From Coriaria nepalensis (lineage: Eukaryota > Streptophyta > Magnoliopsida > Cucurbitales > Coriariaceae), in NCBI GenBank assembly GCA_027186245.1, contig CP114496.1, positions 5,547,501 to 5,611,500 on the forward strand: 64,000 nucleotides of DNA, read 5' to 3'. Positions within the stretch are counted from its first letter, which is position 1. Each line of letters begins with the position of its first letter. Shown piece by piece: positions 40,501-53,100 of the stretch. The notes under the pieces were generated by a model, which made no database searches, was not told the origin of the DNA, and worked only from the letters and a program-made list of their open reading frames with translations. The position numbers were made by a program, and so were the translations under genes.

Positions 40501-43500
40501 GTTTAACCCTAAAGTCATTTCAATGAGTCAATTCAAGTCAATATCTTATTTCAAAGCAAGTCGAACGAATTCTATTTTCGCACTACAAACACACGTTTTG
40601 CGCATAACTTGCAAATGGTCAATGCAAGGAAAGTGTGCATTAGTTTAACCTTATATCATTTGAATGAGTCATTTCAAGTCAATAACATATTTCAAAGCAA
40701 GTTGAACGAATTCTATTTTCGCACTACAAACACAGGTTTTGGGCATAACTTGCACATGGCCAATGCAAGGAAAGTGTGCATTAGTTTAACCTTAAAATAA
40801 TTTGAATGAGTCATTTCAAGTCAATAACATATTACAAAGCAAGTTGAACGAATTCTATTTTCGCACTACAAACACAGGTTTTGGGCATAACTTGCACATG
40901 GGCAATGCAAGGAAACTGTGCATTAGTTTAACCATAAAATCATTTGAATGAGTCATTTCAAGTCAATAACATATTTCAAAGCAAGTTGAACGAATTCTAT
41001 TTTCGCACTACAAACACAGGTTTTGGGCATAACTTGCAAATGATCAATGCAAGGAAAGTGTGCATTAGTTTAACCTTAAGATCATTCGAATGAGTCATTT
41101 CAGGTCAATAACATATTTCAAAGCAAGTTGAACGAAATCTATTTTCGCACTACAAACACAGGTTTTGGGCATAACTTGCAAATGATCAATGCAAGGAAAG
41201 TGTGCATTAGTTTAACCTTAAAATCATTTGAATGAGGCATTTCAGGTCAATAACATATTACAAAGCAAGTTGAACGAAATCTATTTTCGCACTACAAAAA
41301 CAGGTTTTGGGCATAACTTGCACATGACCAATGCAAGGAAAGTGTGCATTAGTTTAACCCTAAAGTCATTTCAATGAGTCAATTCAAGTCAATATCTTAT
41401 TTCAAAGCAAGTCGAACGAATTCTATTTTCGCACTACAAACACACGTTTTGTGTATAACTTGCAAATGGTCAATGCAAGGAAAGTGTGCATTAGTTTAAC
41501 CTTAATATCATTTGAATGAGTCATTTCAAGTCGATAACGTATTTCAAAGCAAGTTGAACGAATTCTATTTTCGCACTAAAAAAACAGGATTTGGGCATAA
41601 CTTGCAAATGATCAATCCAAGGAAAGTGTGCATTAGTTTAACCCTAAAGTCATTTCAATGAGTCAATTCAAGTCAATATCTTATTTCAAAGCAAGTCGAA
41701 CGAATTCTATTTTCGCACTACAAACACACGTTTTGCGCATAACTTGCAAATGGTCAATGCAAGGAAAGTGTGCATTAGTTTAACCTTATATCATTTGAAT
41801 GAGTCATTTCAAGTCAATAACATATTTCAAAGCAAGTTGAACGAATTCTATTTTCGCACTACAAACACAGGATTTGGGCATAACTTGCAAATGATCAATG
41901 CAAGGAAAGTGTGCATTAGTTTAACCTTAAAATCATTTGAATGAGTCATTTCAAGTCAATAACATATTTCAAAGCAAGTTGAACGAATTCTATTTTCGCA
42001 CTACAAACACAGGTTTTGGGCATAACTTGCAAATGATCAATGCAAGGAAAGTGTGCATTAGTTTAACCTTAAAATCATTCGAATGAGGCATTTCAGGTCA
42101 ATAACATATTACAAAGCAAGTTGAACGAATTCTATTTTCGCACTACAAAAACAGGTTTTGGGCATAACTTGCACATGACCAATGCAAGGAAAGTGTGCAT
42201 TAGTTTAACCTTAAAATCATTTGAATGAGTCATTTCAAGTCAATAACATATTTTAAAGCAAATTGAACGAATTCTATTTTCGCACTACAAACACAAGTTT
42301 TGTGCATAACCTGCAAATGGTCAATGCAAGGAAAGTGTGCATTAGTTTTGCCTTAAAATCATTTGAATGAGTCATTTCAAGTCAATAACATATTTCAAAA
42401 CAAGTTGAACGAATTCTATTTTCGCACTACAAACACAGGTTTTGGGCATAACTTGCACATGGCCAATGCAAGGAAAGTGTGCATTAGTTTAACCATAAAA
42501 TCATTTGAATGAGTCATTTCAAGTCAATAACATATTTCAAAGCAAGTTGAACGAATTCTATTTTCGCACTACAAACACAGGTTTTGTGCATAACTTGCAC
42601 ATGGCCAATGCAAGGAAAGTGTGCATTAGTTTAACCATAAAATCATTTGAATGAGTCATTTCAGGTCAATAACATATTTCAAAGCAAGTTGAACGAATTC
42701 TATTTTCGCACTACAAAAACAGGATTTGGGCATAACTTGCAAATGATCAATCCAAGGAAAGTGTGCATTAGTTTAACCCTAAAGTCATTTCAATGAGTCA
42801 ATTCAAGTCAATATCTTATTTCAAAGCAAGTCGAACGAATTCTATTTTCGCACTACAAACACAAGTTTTGTGCATAACTTGCAAATGTTCAATGCAAGGA
42901 AAGTGTGCATTAGTTTAACCTTAATATCATTTGAATGAGTCATTTCAAGTCAATAATATATTTCAAAGCAAGTTGAACGACTTCTATTTTGGCACTACAA
43001 ACACAGGTTTTGGGCATAACTTGCAAATGATCAATGCAAGGAAAGTGTGCATTAGTTTAACCCTAAAGTCATTTCAATGAGTCAATTCAAGTCAATATCT
43101 TATTTCAGAGCAAGTCGAACGACTTCTATTTTGGCACTACAAACACAGGTTTTGGGCATAACTTGCAAATGATCAATGCAAGGAAAGTCTGCGTTAGTTT
43201 AACCCTAAAGTCATTTCAATGAGTCAATTCAAGTCAATATCTTATTTCAAAGCAAGTCGAACGAATTCTATTTTCGCACTACAAACACACGTTTTGTGTA
43301 TAACTTGCAAATGGTCAATGCAAGGAAAGTGTGCATTAGTTTAACCTTAATATCATTTGAATGAGTCATTTCAAGTCAATAACATATTTCAAAGCAAGTT
43401 GAACGAATTCTATTTTCGCACTACAAACACAGGATTTGGGCATAACTTGCAAATGATCAATGCAAGGAAAGTGTGCATTAGTTTAACCTTAAAATCATTT

Positions 43501-45960
43501 GAATGAGTCATTTCAGGTCAATAACATACTTCAAAGCTAATTGAACGAATTCTATTTTCGCACAACAAATACAAGTTTTGTGCATAGCTTGCAAATGGTC
43601 AATGCAAGGAAAGTGTGCATTAGTTTAGCCTCAAAATCATTTGAATGAGTCGTTTCAAGTCAATAACATATTTCAAAGCAAGTTGAACGAATTCTATTTT
43701 CGCACTACAAACACAGGTGTTGGGCATAACTTGCACATGGCCAATGCAAGGAAAGTGTGCATTAGTTTAACCTTAAAATCATTTGAATGAGTCATTTCAG
43801 GTCAATAACATATTTCAAAGCAAATTGAACGAATTCTATTTTCGCACTACAAACACAAGTTTTGTGCATAACTTGCAAATGATCAATGCAAGGAAAGTGT
43901 GCATTCATTTAACCTTAAAGTCATTTTCAAGACTCATTTCAGGTCAATAACATATTACAAAGCAAGTTGAACGAATTCTATTTTCGCACTACAAACACAA
44001 GTTTTGGGCATAACTTGCAAATGATCAATGCAAGGAATGTGTGCATTAGTTTAACCTTAAAATCATTTGAATGAGTTATTTCAAGTCAATAACATATTTC
44101 AAAGCAAGTTGAACGAATTCTATTTCCGCACTACAAACACAGGTTTTGGGCATAACTTGCAAATGATCAATGCAAGAAAAGTGTGCATTAGTTTAACCTT
44201 AAAATCATTTGAATGAGTCATTTCAAGTCAATAACATATTTCAAAGCAAGTTGAACGAATTCTATTTTCGCACTACAAACACAGGTTTTGGGCATAACTT
44301 GCAAATGATCAATGCAAGGAAATTGTGCATTAGTTTAACGTTAAAATCATTTGAATGAGTCATTTCAGGTCAATAACATATTTGAAATAAAGTTGAACGA
44401 ATTCTATTTTCGCACTACAAACACAAGTTTTGTGCATAACTTGCAAATGGTCAATGCAAGGAAATTGTGCATTAGTTTAGCCTTAAAATAATTTGAATGA
44501 GTCATTTCAAGTCAATAACATATTACAACACAAGTTGAACGAATTCTATTTTCGCACTACAAACACAGGTTTTGGGCATAACTTGCACATGGCCAATGCA
44601 AGGAAACTGTGGATTAGTTTAATCTTAAAATCATTTGAATGAGTCATTTCAGGTCAATAACATATTTCAAAGCAAGTTGAACGAATTCTATTTTCGCGCT
44701 ACAAACACAGGTTTTGGGCATTACTTGCAAATGATCAATGCAAGAAAAGTGTGTATTAGTTTAACCTTAAAATCATTTGAATGAGTCATTTCAGGTCAAT
44801 AACATATTTCAAAGCAAGTCGAACGAATTCTATTTTCGCACTGCAAACACAAGTTTTGTGCATAACTTGCAAATGTTCAATGGAAGGAAAGTGTACATTA
44901 GTTTAACCTTAATATCATTTGAATGAGTCATTTCAAGTCAATAACATATTTCAAAGCAAGTTGAACGACTTCTATTTTGGTACTACAAACACAGGTTTTG
45001 GGCATAACTTGCAAATGATCAATGCAAGGAAAGTGTGCATTAGTTTAACCCTAAAGTCATTATAATGAGTCAATTCAAGTCAATATCTTATTTCAAAGCA
45101 AGTCGAACGAATTCTATTTTCGCACTACAAACACAAGTTTTGTGCATAACTTGCAAATGGTCAATGCAAGGAAAGTGTGCATTAGTTTAACCTTAATATC
45201 ATTTGGGTGAGTCATTTCATGTCAATAACATATTTCAAAGCAAGTTGAACGAATTCTATTTCCGCACTACAAACACAGGTTTTGGGCATAACTTGCAAAT
45301 GATCAATGCAGGGAAAGTGTGCATTTGTTTAACCCTAAAGTCATTTCAATGAGTCAATTCAAGTCAATATCTTATTTCAAAGCAAGTCGAACGAATTCTA
45401 TTTTCGCACTACAAACACAAGTTTTGTGCATAACTTGCAAATGGTCAATGCAAGGAAAGGGTGCATTAGTTTAACCTTAAAATCATTTGAATGAGTCATT
45501 TCAAGTCAATAACATATTTCAAAGCAAGTCGAACGAATTCTATTTTCGCACTACAAACACAAGTTTTGTGCATAACTTGCACATGGCCAATGCAAGGAAA
45601 GTGTGCATTAGTTTAACCTTAAAATCACTTGAATGAGTCATTTCAAGTCAATAACATATTTCAAAGAAAGTTGAACGAATTCTATTTTCGCACTACAAAC
45701 ACAAGTTTTGTGCATAACTTGCACATGGCCAATGCAAGGAAAGTGTGCATTAGTTTAACCTTAAAGTCATTTGAATGAGTCATTTCAAGTCAATAACATA
45801 TTTCAAAGCAAGTTGAACGAATTCTATTTTCGCACTACAAACACAGGTTTTGGGCATAACTTGCACATGGCCAATGCAAGAAAAGTGTGCATTAGTTTAA
45901 CCTTAAAATCATTTGAATGAGTCATTTCAGGTCAATAACATATTTCAAAGCAAATTCAAC
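40501..45960 (+). repeat. Rearranged partial copy of the domain II super-repeat
   Basis: After the third super-repeat copy breaks up, its component units reappear in shuffled order. TTATATC units lie 283 and 1,135 bp apart (about 40,368, 40,651 and 41,786). GTCTGCGTTAG is near 43,187 and CATTCATTT near 43,912, with more divergent units between. Single-base variants become denser toward 44-46 kb (for example GCACAACAAATACAAG near 43,562 and TTTGAAATAAAG near 44,382). This suggests an older, less homogenised stretch between two freshly amplified ones. No gene is present. Confidence 0.65.
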
Positions 45961-45973
45961 GAATTCTATTTTC

Positions 45974-45979
45974 GCCTAC
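45974..45979 (+). other. First 1-bp-deleted TTCGCCTAC unit, marker of domain III
   Basis: TTCGCACTACAAAC reads TTCGCCTACAAAC here, one A lost. I count 17 such units, near 45,974, 46,400, 46,683, 47,961, 48,104, 50,941, 52,209, 55,203, 56,479, 57,188, 58,039, 58,748, 59,599, 61,163, 61,870, 62,724 and 63,431. None occurs before this point. The clean restriction to one side makes it a good marker of a subfamily that spread after the domains separated. The one near 46,400 has CTAAAAAC instead of CTACAAAC. Confidence 0.8.
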
Positions 45980-47130
45980 AAACACAAGTTTTGTGCCTAA
46001 CTTGCAAATGGTCAATGCAAAGAAAGTGTGCATTAGTTTAACCTAAAAATCATTTGAATGAGTCATTTCAGGTCAATAACTTATTTCAAAGCAAATTGAA
46101 CGAATTCTATTTTCGCACTACAAACACAAGTTTTGTGCATAACTTGCAAATGATCAATACAAGAAAAGTGTGCATTAGTTTAACCTTAAAATCATTTGAA
46201 TGAGTCATTTCAGGTCAATAACATATTTCAAAGCAAATTCAACGAATTCTATTTTCGCACTACAAACACAAGTTTTGTGCATAACTTGCAAATCGTCAAT
46301 GCAAGGAAAGTGTGCATTAGTTTAGCCTTAAAATCATTTGAATGAGTCATTTCAAGTCAATAACATATTTCTAAGCAAGTTGAACGAATTCTATTTTCGC
46401 CTAAAAACACAAGTTTTGTGCATAACTTGCAAATCTTCAATGCAAGGAAAGTGTGCATTAGTTTAGCCATAAAATCATTTGAATGAGTCATTTCAAGTCA
46501 ATAACATATTTCAAAGCAAGTTGAACGAATTCTATTTTCGCACTAAAAAAACAGGATTTGGGCATAACTTGCAAATGATCAATCCAAGGAAAGTGTGCAT
46601 TAGTTTAACCCTAAAGTCATTTTGAATGAGTCAATTCAAGTCAATATCTTATTTCAAAGCAAGTCGAACGAATTCTATTTTCGCCTACAAACACAAGTTT
46701 TGTGCCTAACTTGCAAATGGTCAATGCAAAGAAAGTGTGCATTAGTTTAACCTAAAAATCATTTGAATGAGTCATTTCTGGTCAATAACTTATTTCAAAG
46801 CAAATTGAACGAATTCTATTTTCGCACTACAAACACAAGTTTTGTGCATAACTTGCAAGTGGCCAATGCAAGGAAAGTGTGCATTAGTTTAACCTTAAAA
46901 TCATTTGAATGAGTCATTTCAAGTCAATAACATATTTCAAAGCAAGTTGAACGAATTCTATTTTCGCACTACAAACACAGGTTTTGGGCATAACTTGCAC
47001 ATGGCCAATGCAAGGAAACTGTGCACTATTTTAATCTTAAAATCATTTGAATGAGTCATTTCAAGTCAATAACATATTTCAAAGCAAGTTGAATGAATTC
47101 TATTTTCGCACTACAAACACAGGTTTTGGG

Positions 47131-50100
47131 CTTCACTTGCAAATGATCAATGCAAGGAAAGTGTGCATTAGTTTAACCTTAAAATCATTTGAATCACTCA
47201 TTTCAGGTCAATAACATATTTCAAAGCAAATTCAACGAATTATATTTTCGCACTACAAACACAGGATTTGGGCATACTTTTGCGAATGATCAATGCAAGG
47301 AAAGTGCGCATTAGTTTAACCTTAAAATCATTTGAATGAGTCATTTCAGGTCAATAACTTATTTGAAAGCAAATTGAACGAATTCTATTTTCGCACTACA
47401 AACACAAGTTTTGTGCATAACTTGCAAATGGTCAATGCAAGGAAAGTGTGCATTAGTTTAGGCTTAAAATCATTTGAATGAGTCATTTCAAGTCAATAAC
47501 ATATTACAAAGCAAGTTGAACGAATTCTATTTTCGCACTACAAACACAGGATTTGGGCATAACTTGCACATGGCCAATGCAAGGAAACAGTGCATTAGTT
47601 TAATCTTGAAATCATTTGAATGAGTCATTTCAAGTCAATAACATATTTCAAAGCAAGTTGAATGAATTCTATTTTCGCACTACAAACACAGGTTTTGGGC
47701 ATAACTTGCAAACGATCAATGCAAGGAAAGTGTGCATTAGTTTAACCTTAAAATCATTTGAATGAGTCATTTCAGGTCAATAACATATTTCAAAGCAAAT
47801 TGAACGAATTCTATTTTCGCACTACAAACACAAGTTTTGTGCATAACTTGCAAATGGTCAGTGCAAGAAAAGTGTGCATTAGTTTAACCTTAAAATCATT
47901 TGAATAAGTCATTTCAGGTCAATAACATATTTCAAAGCAAATTCAACGAATTCTATTTTCGCCTACAAACACAAGTTTTGTGCATAACTTGGAAATGGTC
48001 AATGCAATGAAAGTGTGCATTAGTTTAACCTTAAAATCATTTGAATGAGTCATTTCAGGTCAATAGCATATTTCAAAGCAAATTCAACGAATTCTATTTT
48101 CGCCTACAAACACAAGTTTTGTGCATAACCTGCAAATGGTCAATGCAAGGAAAGTGTGCATTAGTTTAACCTTAAAATCATTTGAATGAGTCATTTCAAG
48201 TCAATAACATATTTCAAAGCAAGTTGAACGAATTCTATTTTCGCACTACAAACACAGGATTTGGGTATAACTTGCAATTGATCAATGCAAGGAAAGTCTG
48301 CATTAGTTTAGCCTTAAAATCATTTGAATGAGTCATTTCAGGTCAATAACTTATTTGAAAGCAATCCGAACGACTTCTATTTTCGGACTACAAACACAAG
48401 TTTTGTGCATAACTTGCAAATGGTCAATGCAAGGAAAGTGTGCATTAGTTTAGCCTTAAAATCATTTGAATGAGTCATTCCAAGTAAATAACATATTTCA
48501 AAGCAAGTTGAACGAATTCTATTTTCGCACTACAAACACAGGTTTTGGGCATAACTTGCACATGGCCAATGCAAGGAAAGTGTGCATTAGTTTAACCTTA
48601 AAATCATTTGAATGAGTCATTTCAGGTCAATAACATATTTCAAAACAAATTGAACGAATTCTATTTTCGCACTACAAACACAAGTTTTGTGCATAACTTC
48701 CAAATGGTCATTGCAAGGAAATTGTGCATTAGTTTAGCCTTAAAATAATTTGAATGAGTCATTTCAAGTCAATAACATATTACAAAGCAAGTTGAACGAA
48801 TTCTATTTTCGCACTACAAACACAGGTTTTGGGCATAACTTGCACATGGCCAATGCAAGGAAACTGTGGATTAGTTTAATCTTAAAATCATTTGAATGAG
48901 TCATTTCAGGTCAATAACATATTTCAAAGCAAGTTGAACGAATTCTATTTTCGCACTACAAACACAGGTTTTCGGCATAACTTGCAAATGATCAATGCAA
49001 GAAAAGTGTGCATTAGTTTAACCTTAAAATCATTTGAATGAGTCATTTCAGGTCAATAACTTATTTGAAAGCAATCCGAACGACTTCTATTTTCGCACTG
49101 CAAACACAAGTTTTGTGCATAACTTGCAAATGGTCAATGCAAGGAAAGTGTGCATTAGTTTAGCCTTAAAATCATTTGAATGAGTCATTCCAAGTCAATA
49201 ACATATTTCAAAGCAAGTTGAACGAATTCTATTTTCGCACTACAAACACAGGTTTTGGGCACAACTTGCACATGGCCAATGCAAGGAAAGTGTGCATTAG
49301 TTTAACCTTAAAATCATTTGAATGACTCATTTCAGGTCAATAACATATTACAAAGCAAGTTGAACGAATTCTGTTTTCGCACTACAAACACAAGTTTTGG
49401 GCATTACTTGCACGTGGCCAATGCAAGGAAAGTGTGCATTAGTTTAACCTAAAAATCATTTGAATGAGTCATTTCAGGTCAATAACTTATTTCAAAGCAA
49501 ATTGAACGAATTCTATTTTCGCACTACAAACACAAGTTTTGTGCATAACTTGCAAATGGTCAATGCAAGGAAAGTGTGCATTAGTTTAACCTTAAAATCA
49601 TTTGAATGAGTCATTACAGGTCAATAACATATTTCAAAGCAAGTTGAACGAATTCTATTTTCGCACTACAAACACAGGATTTGGGAATAACTTGCAAATG
49701 ATCAATGCAAGGAAAGTGTGCATTAGTTTAACCTTAAAATCATTTGAATGAGTCATTTCAGGTCAATAACATATTTCAAAGCAAATTGAACGAATTCTAT
49801 TTTCGCACAACAAATACAAGTTTTGTGCATAGCTTGCAAATGGTCAATGCAAGGAAAGTGTGCATTAGTTTAGCCTTACAATCATTTGAATGAGTCATTT
49901 CAAGTCAATAACATATTTCAAAGCAAGTTGAACGAATTCTATTTTCGCACTACAAACACAGGTTTTGGGCATAACTTACAAATGGTCAATGCAAGGAAAG
50001 TGTGCATTAGTTCAGCCTTAAAATCATTTGAATGAGTCGTTTCAAGTCAATAACATATTTCAAAGCAAGTTGAACGAATTCTATTTTCGCACTACAAACA

Positions 50101-53100
50101 CAGGTTTTGGGCATAACTTGCACATGGCCAATGCAAGGAAAGTGTGCATTAGTTTAACCTTAAAATCATTTGAATGAGTCATTTCAGGTCAATAACAGAT
50201 TTCAAAACAAATTGAACGAATTCTATTTTCGCACTACAAACACAAGTTTTGTGCATAACTTGCAACTGGTCATTGCAAGGAAATTGTGCATTAGTTTAGC
50301 CTTAAAATAATTTGAATGAGTCATTTCAAGTCAATAACATATTACAAAGCAAGTTGAACAAATTCTATTTTCGCACTACAAACACAGGTTTTGGGCATAA
50401 CTTGCACATGGCCAATGCAAGGAAAGTGTGCATTAGTTTAACCTTAAAATCATTTGAATGAGTCATTTCAGTTCAATAACATATTTCAAAACAAATTGAA
50501 CGAATTCTATTTTCGCACTACAAACACAAGTTTTGTGCATAACTTGCAAATGGTCATTGCAAGGAAATTGTGCATTAGTTTAGCCTTAAAATAATTTGAA
50601 TGAGTCATTTCAAGTCAATAACATATTACAAAGCAAGTTGAACGAATTCTATTTTCGCACTACAAACACAGGTTTTGGGCATAACTTGCACATGGCCAAT
50701 GCACGGAAACTGTGGATTAGTTTAATCTTAAAATCATTTGAATGAGTCATTTAAGGTCAATAACATATTTCAAAGCAAGTTGAACGAATTCTATTTTCGC
50801 ACTACAAACACAAGTTTTGTGCATAACTTGCAAATGGTCAATGCAAGGAAAGTGTGCATTAGTTTAGCCTTAAAATCATTTGAATGAGTCATTTCAAGTC
50901 AATAACATATTTCAAAGCAAGTTGAACGAATTCTATTTTCGCCTACAAACACAAGTTTTGTGCATAACTTGCAAATCTTCAATGCAAGGAAAGTGTGCAG
51001 TAGTTTAGCCATAAAATCATTTGAATGAGTCATTTCAGGTCAATAACATATTTCAAATCAAATTGAACGAATTCTATTTTCGCACTACAAACACAAGTTT
51101 TGTGCATAACTTGCAAATGGCCAATGCAAGGAAAGTGTGCATTAGTTTAACCTTAAAATCATTTGAATGAGTCATTTCAAGTCCATAACATATTTCAAAG
51201 CAAGTTGAACGAATTCAATTTTCGCACTACAAACACAGGATTTGGGCATAACTTGCAAATGATCAATGCAAGGAAAGTGCGCATTAGTTTAGCGTTAAAA
51301 TCATTTGAATGAGTCATTTCAAGTCAATAACATATTTCAAAGCAAGTTGAACGAATTCTATTTTCGCACTACAAACACAGGTTTTGGGCATAACTTGCAC
51401 ATGGCCAATGAAAGGAAACTGTGCACTAGTTTAATCTTAAAATCATTTGAATGAGTCATTTCAAGTCAATAACATATTTCAAAGCAAGTTGAATGAATTC
51501 TATTTTCGCACTTCAAACACAGGTTTTGGGCTTCACTTGCAAATGATCAATGCAAGGAAAGTGTGCATTAGTTTAACCTTAAAATCATTTGAATGAGTCA
51601 TTTCAGGTCAATAACATATTTCAAAGCAAATTCAACGAATTCTATTTTCGCACTACAAACACAGGATTTGGGCATACTTTGCGAATGATCAATGCAAGGA
51701 AAGTGTGCATTAGTTTAACCTTAAAATCATTTGAATGAGTCATTTCAGGTCAATAACTTATTTGAAAGCAAATTGAACGAATTCTATTTTCGCACTACAA
51801 ACACAAGTTTTGTGCATAACTTCCAAATGGTCAATGCAAGGAAAGTGTGCATTAGTTTAGCCTTAAAATCATTTGAATGAGTCATTTCAAGTCAATAACA
51901 TATTACAAAGCAAGTTGAACGAATTCTATTTTCACACTACAAACACAGGTATTGGGCATAACTTGCACATGGCCAATGCTAGGAAAGTGTGCATTAGTTT
52001 AATCTTAAAATCATTTGAATGAGCCATTTTCAGTCAATAACATATTTCAAAGCAAGTTGAATGAATTCTATTTTCGCACTACAAACACAAGTTTTGTGCA
52101 TAACTTGCAAATCGTCGATGCAAGGAAAGTGTGCATTAGTTTAACCTTAAAATCATTTGAATGAGTCATTTCAGGTCAATAACATATTTCGAAGCAAATT
52201 CAACGAATTCTATTTTCGCCTACAAACACAAGTTTTGTGCATAACTTGCAAATGGTCAATGCAAGGAAAGTGTGTATTAGTTTAACCTTAAAATCATTTG
52301 AATGAGTCATTTCAAGTCAATAACATATTTCAAAGCAAGTTGAACGAATTCTATTTTCGCACTACAAACACAGGATTTGGGCATAACTTGCACATGGCCA
52401 ATGCAAGGAAACTGTGCATTAGTTTAATCTTGAAATCATTTGAATGAGTCATTTCAAGTCAATAACATATTTCAAAGCAAGTTGAATGAATTCTATTTTC
52501 GCACTACAAACACAGGTTTTGGGCATAACTTGCAAATGGTCAATGCAAGGAAAGTGTGCATTAGTTTAGCCTTAAAATCATTTGAATGAGTGATTCCAAG
52601 TCAATAACATATTTCCAAGCAAGTTGAACGAATTCTATTTTCGCACTACAAACACAAGTTTTGGGCATAACTTGCACATGGCCAATGCAAGGAAACTGTG
52701 CATTAGTTTAATCTTAAAATCATTTGAATGAGTCATTTCAAGTCAATAACATATTTCAAAGCAAGTTGAACGAATTCTATTTTCGCACTACAAACACAGG
52801 ATTTGGGCATAACTTGCAATTGATCATCAATGCAAGGAAAGTGCGCATTAGTTTAGCCTTAAAATCATTTGAATGAGTCATTTCAAGTCAATAACATATT
52901 TCAAAGCAAGTTGAATGAATTCTATTTTCGCACTACAAACACAGGTTTTGGGCTTCACTTGCAAATGATCAATGCAAGGAAAGTGTGCATTAGTTTAACC
53001 TTAATATCATTTGAATCACTCATTTCAGGTCAATAACATATTTCAAAGCAAATTCAACGAATTCTATTTTCGCACTACAAACACAGGATTTGGGCATACT

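Larger units (their letters stand above)
27001..45960 (+). repeat. Array domain II: AACCCTAAAG and TTATATC units
   Basis: Here the GGCTATTGC cores disappear and GCAAATTGAACG units begin (first near 27,500). A new subtype reads AACCCTAAAGTC followed by TTTCAATGAGTCAATTC, TATCTTATTTC and AAGTCGAACG; I count about 27 of these between 29,151 and about 46,610. Nine units carry TTATATC in place of TTAAAATC, a net 1-bp loss giving 141-bp units. Several units have lost the EcoRI site, reading CGACTTCTATTTTGG or CGAAATCTA. Most of the domain is built of about 4-kb super-repeats. No coding sequence is supported. Confidence 0.85.

Noticed and set aside
40326..40800. Tandem gene pair suggested by two close open frames
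   Set aside because: They are two neighbouring 141-bp TTATATC units 283 bp apart (two units minus one base), a repeat rearrangement rather than genes.
27694..41944. Nine open frames of 63-69 codons that begin near AATGGTCAATGC and have nearly the same peptide
   Set aside because: Each is the satellite read across a 141-bp TTATATC unit, where a 1-bp loss keeps the frame open. They recur only with that unit, have no independent coding or promoter evidence, and end in the next unit's ordinary stop.
29151..46615. Interstitial telomeric array from AACCCTAAA
   Set aside because: There is only one telomere-like 9-mer per unit, with no tandem CCCTAAA copies, so it is a point-mutation product and not telomeric DNA.
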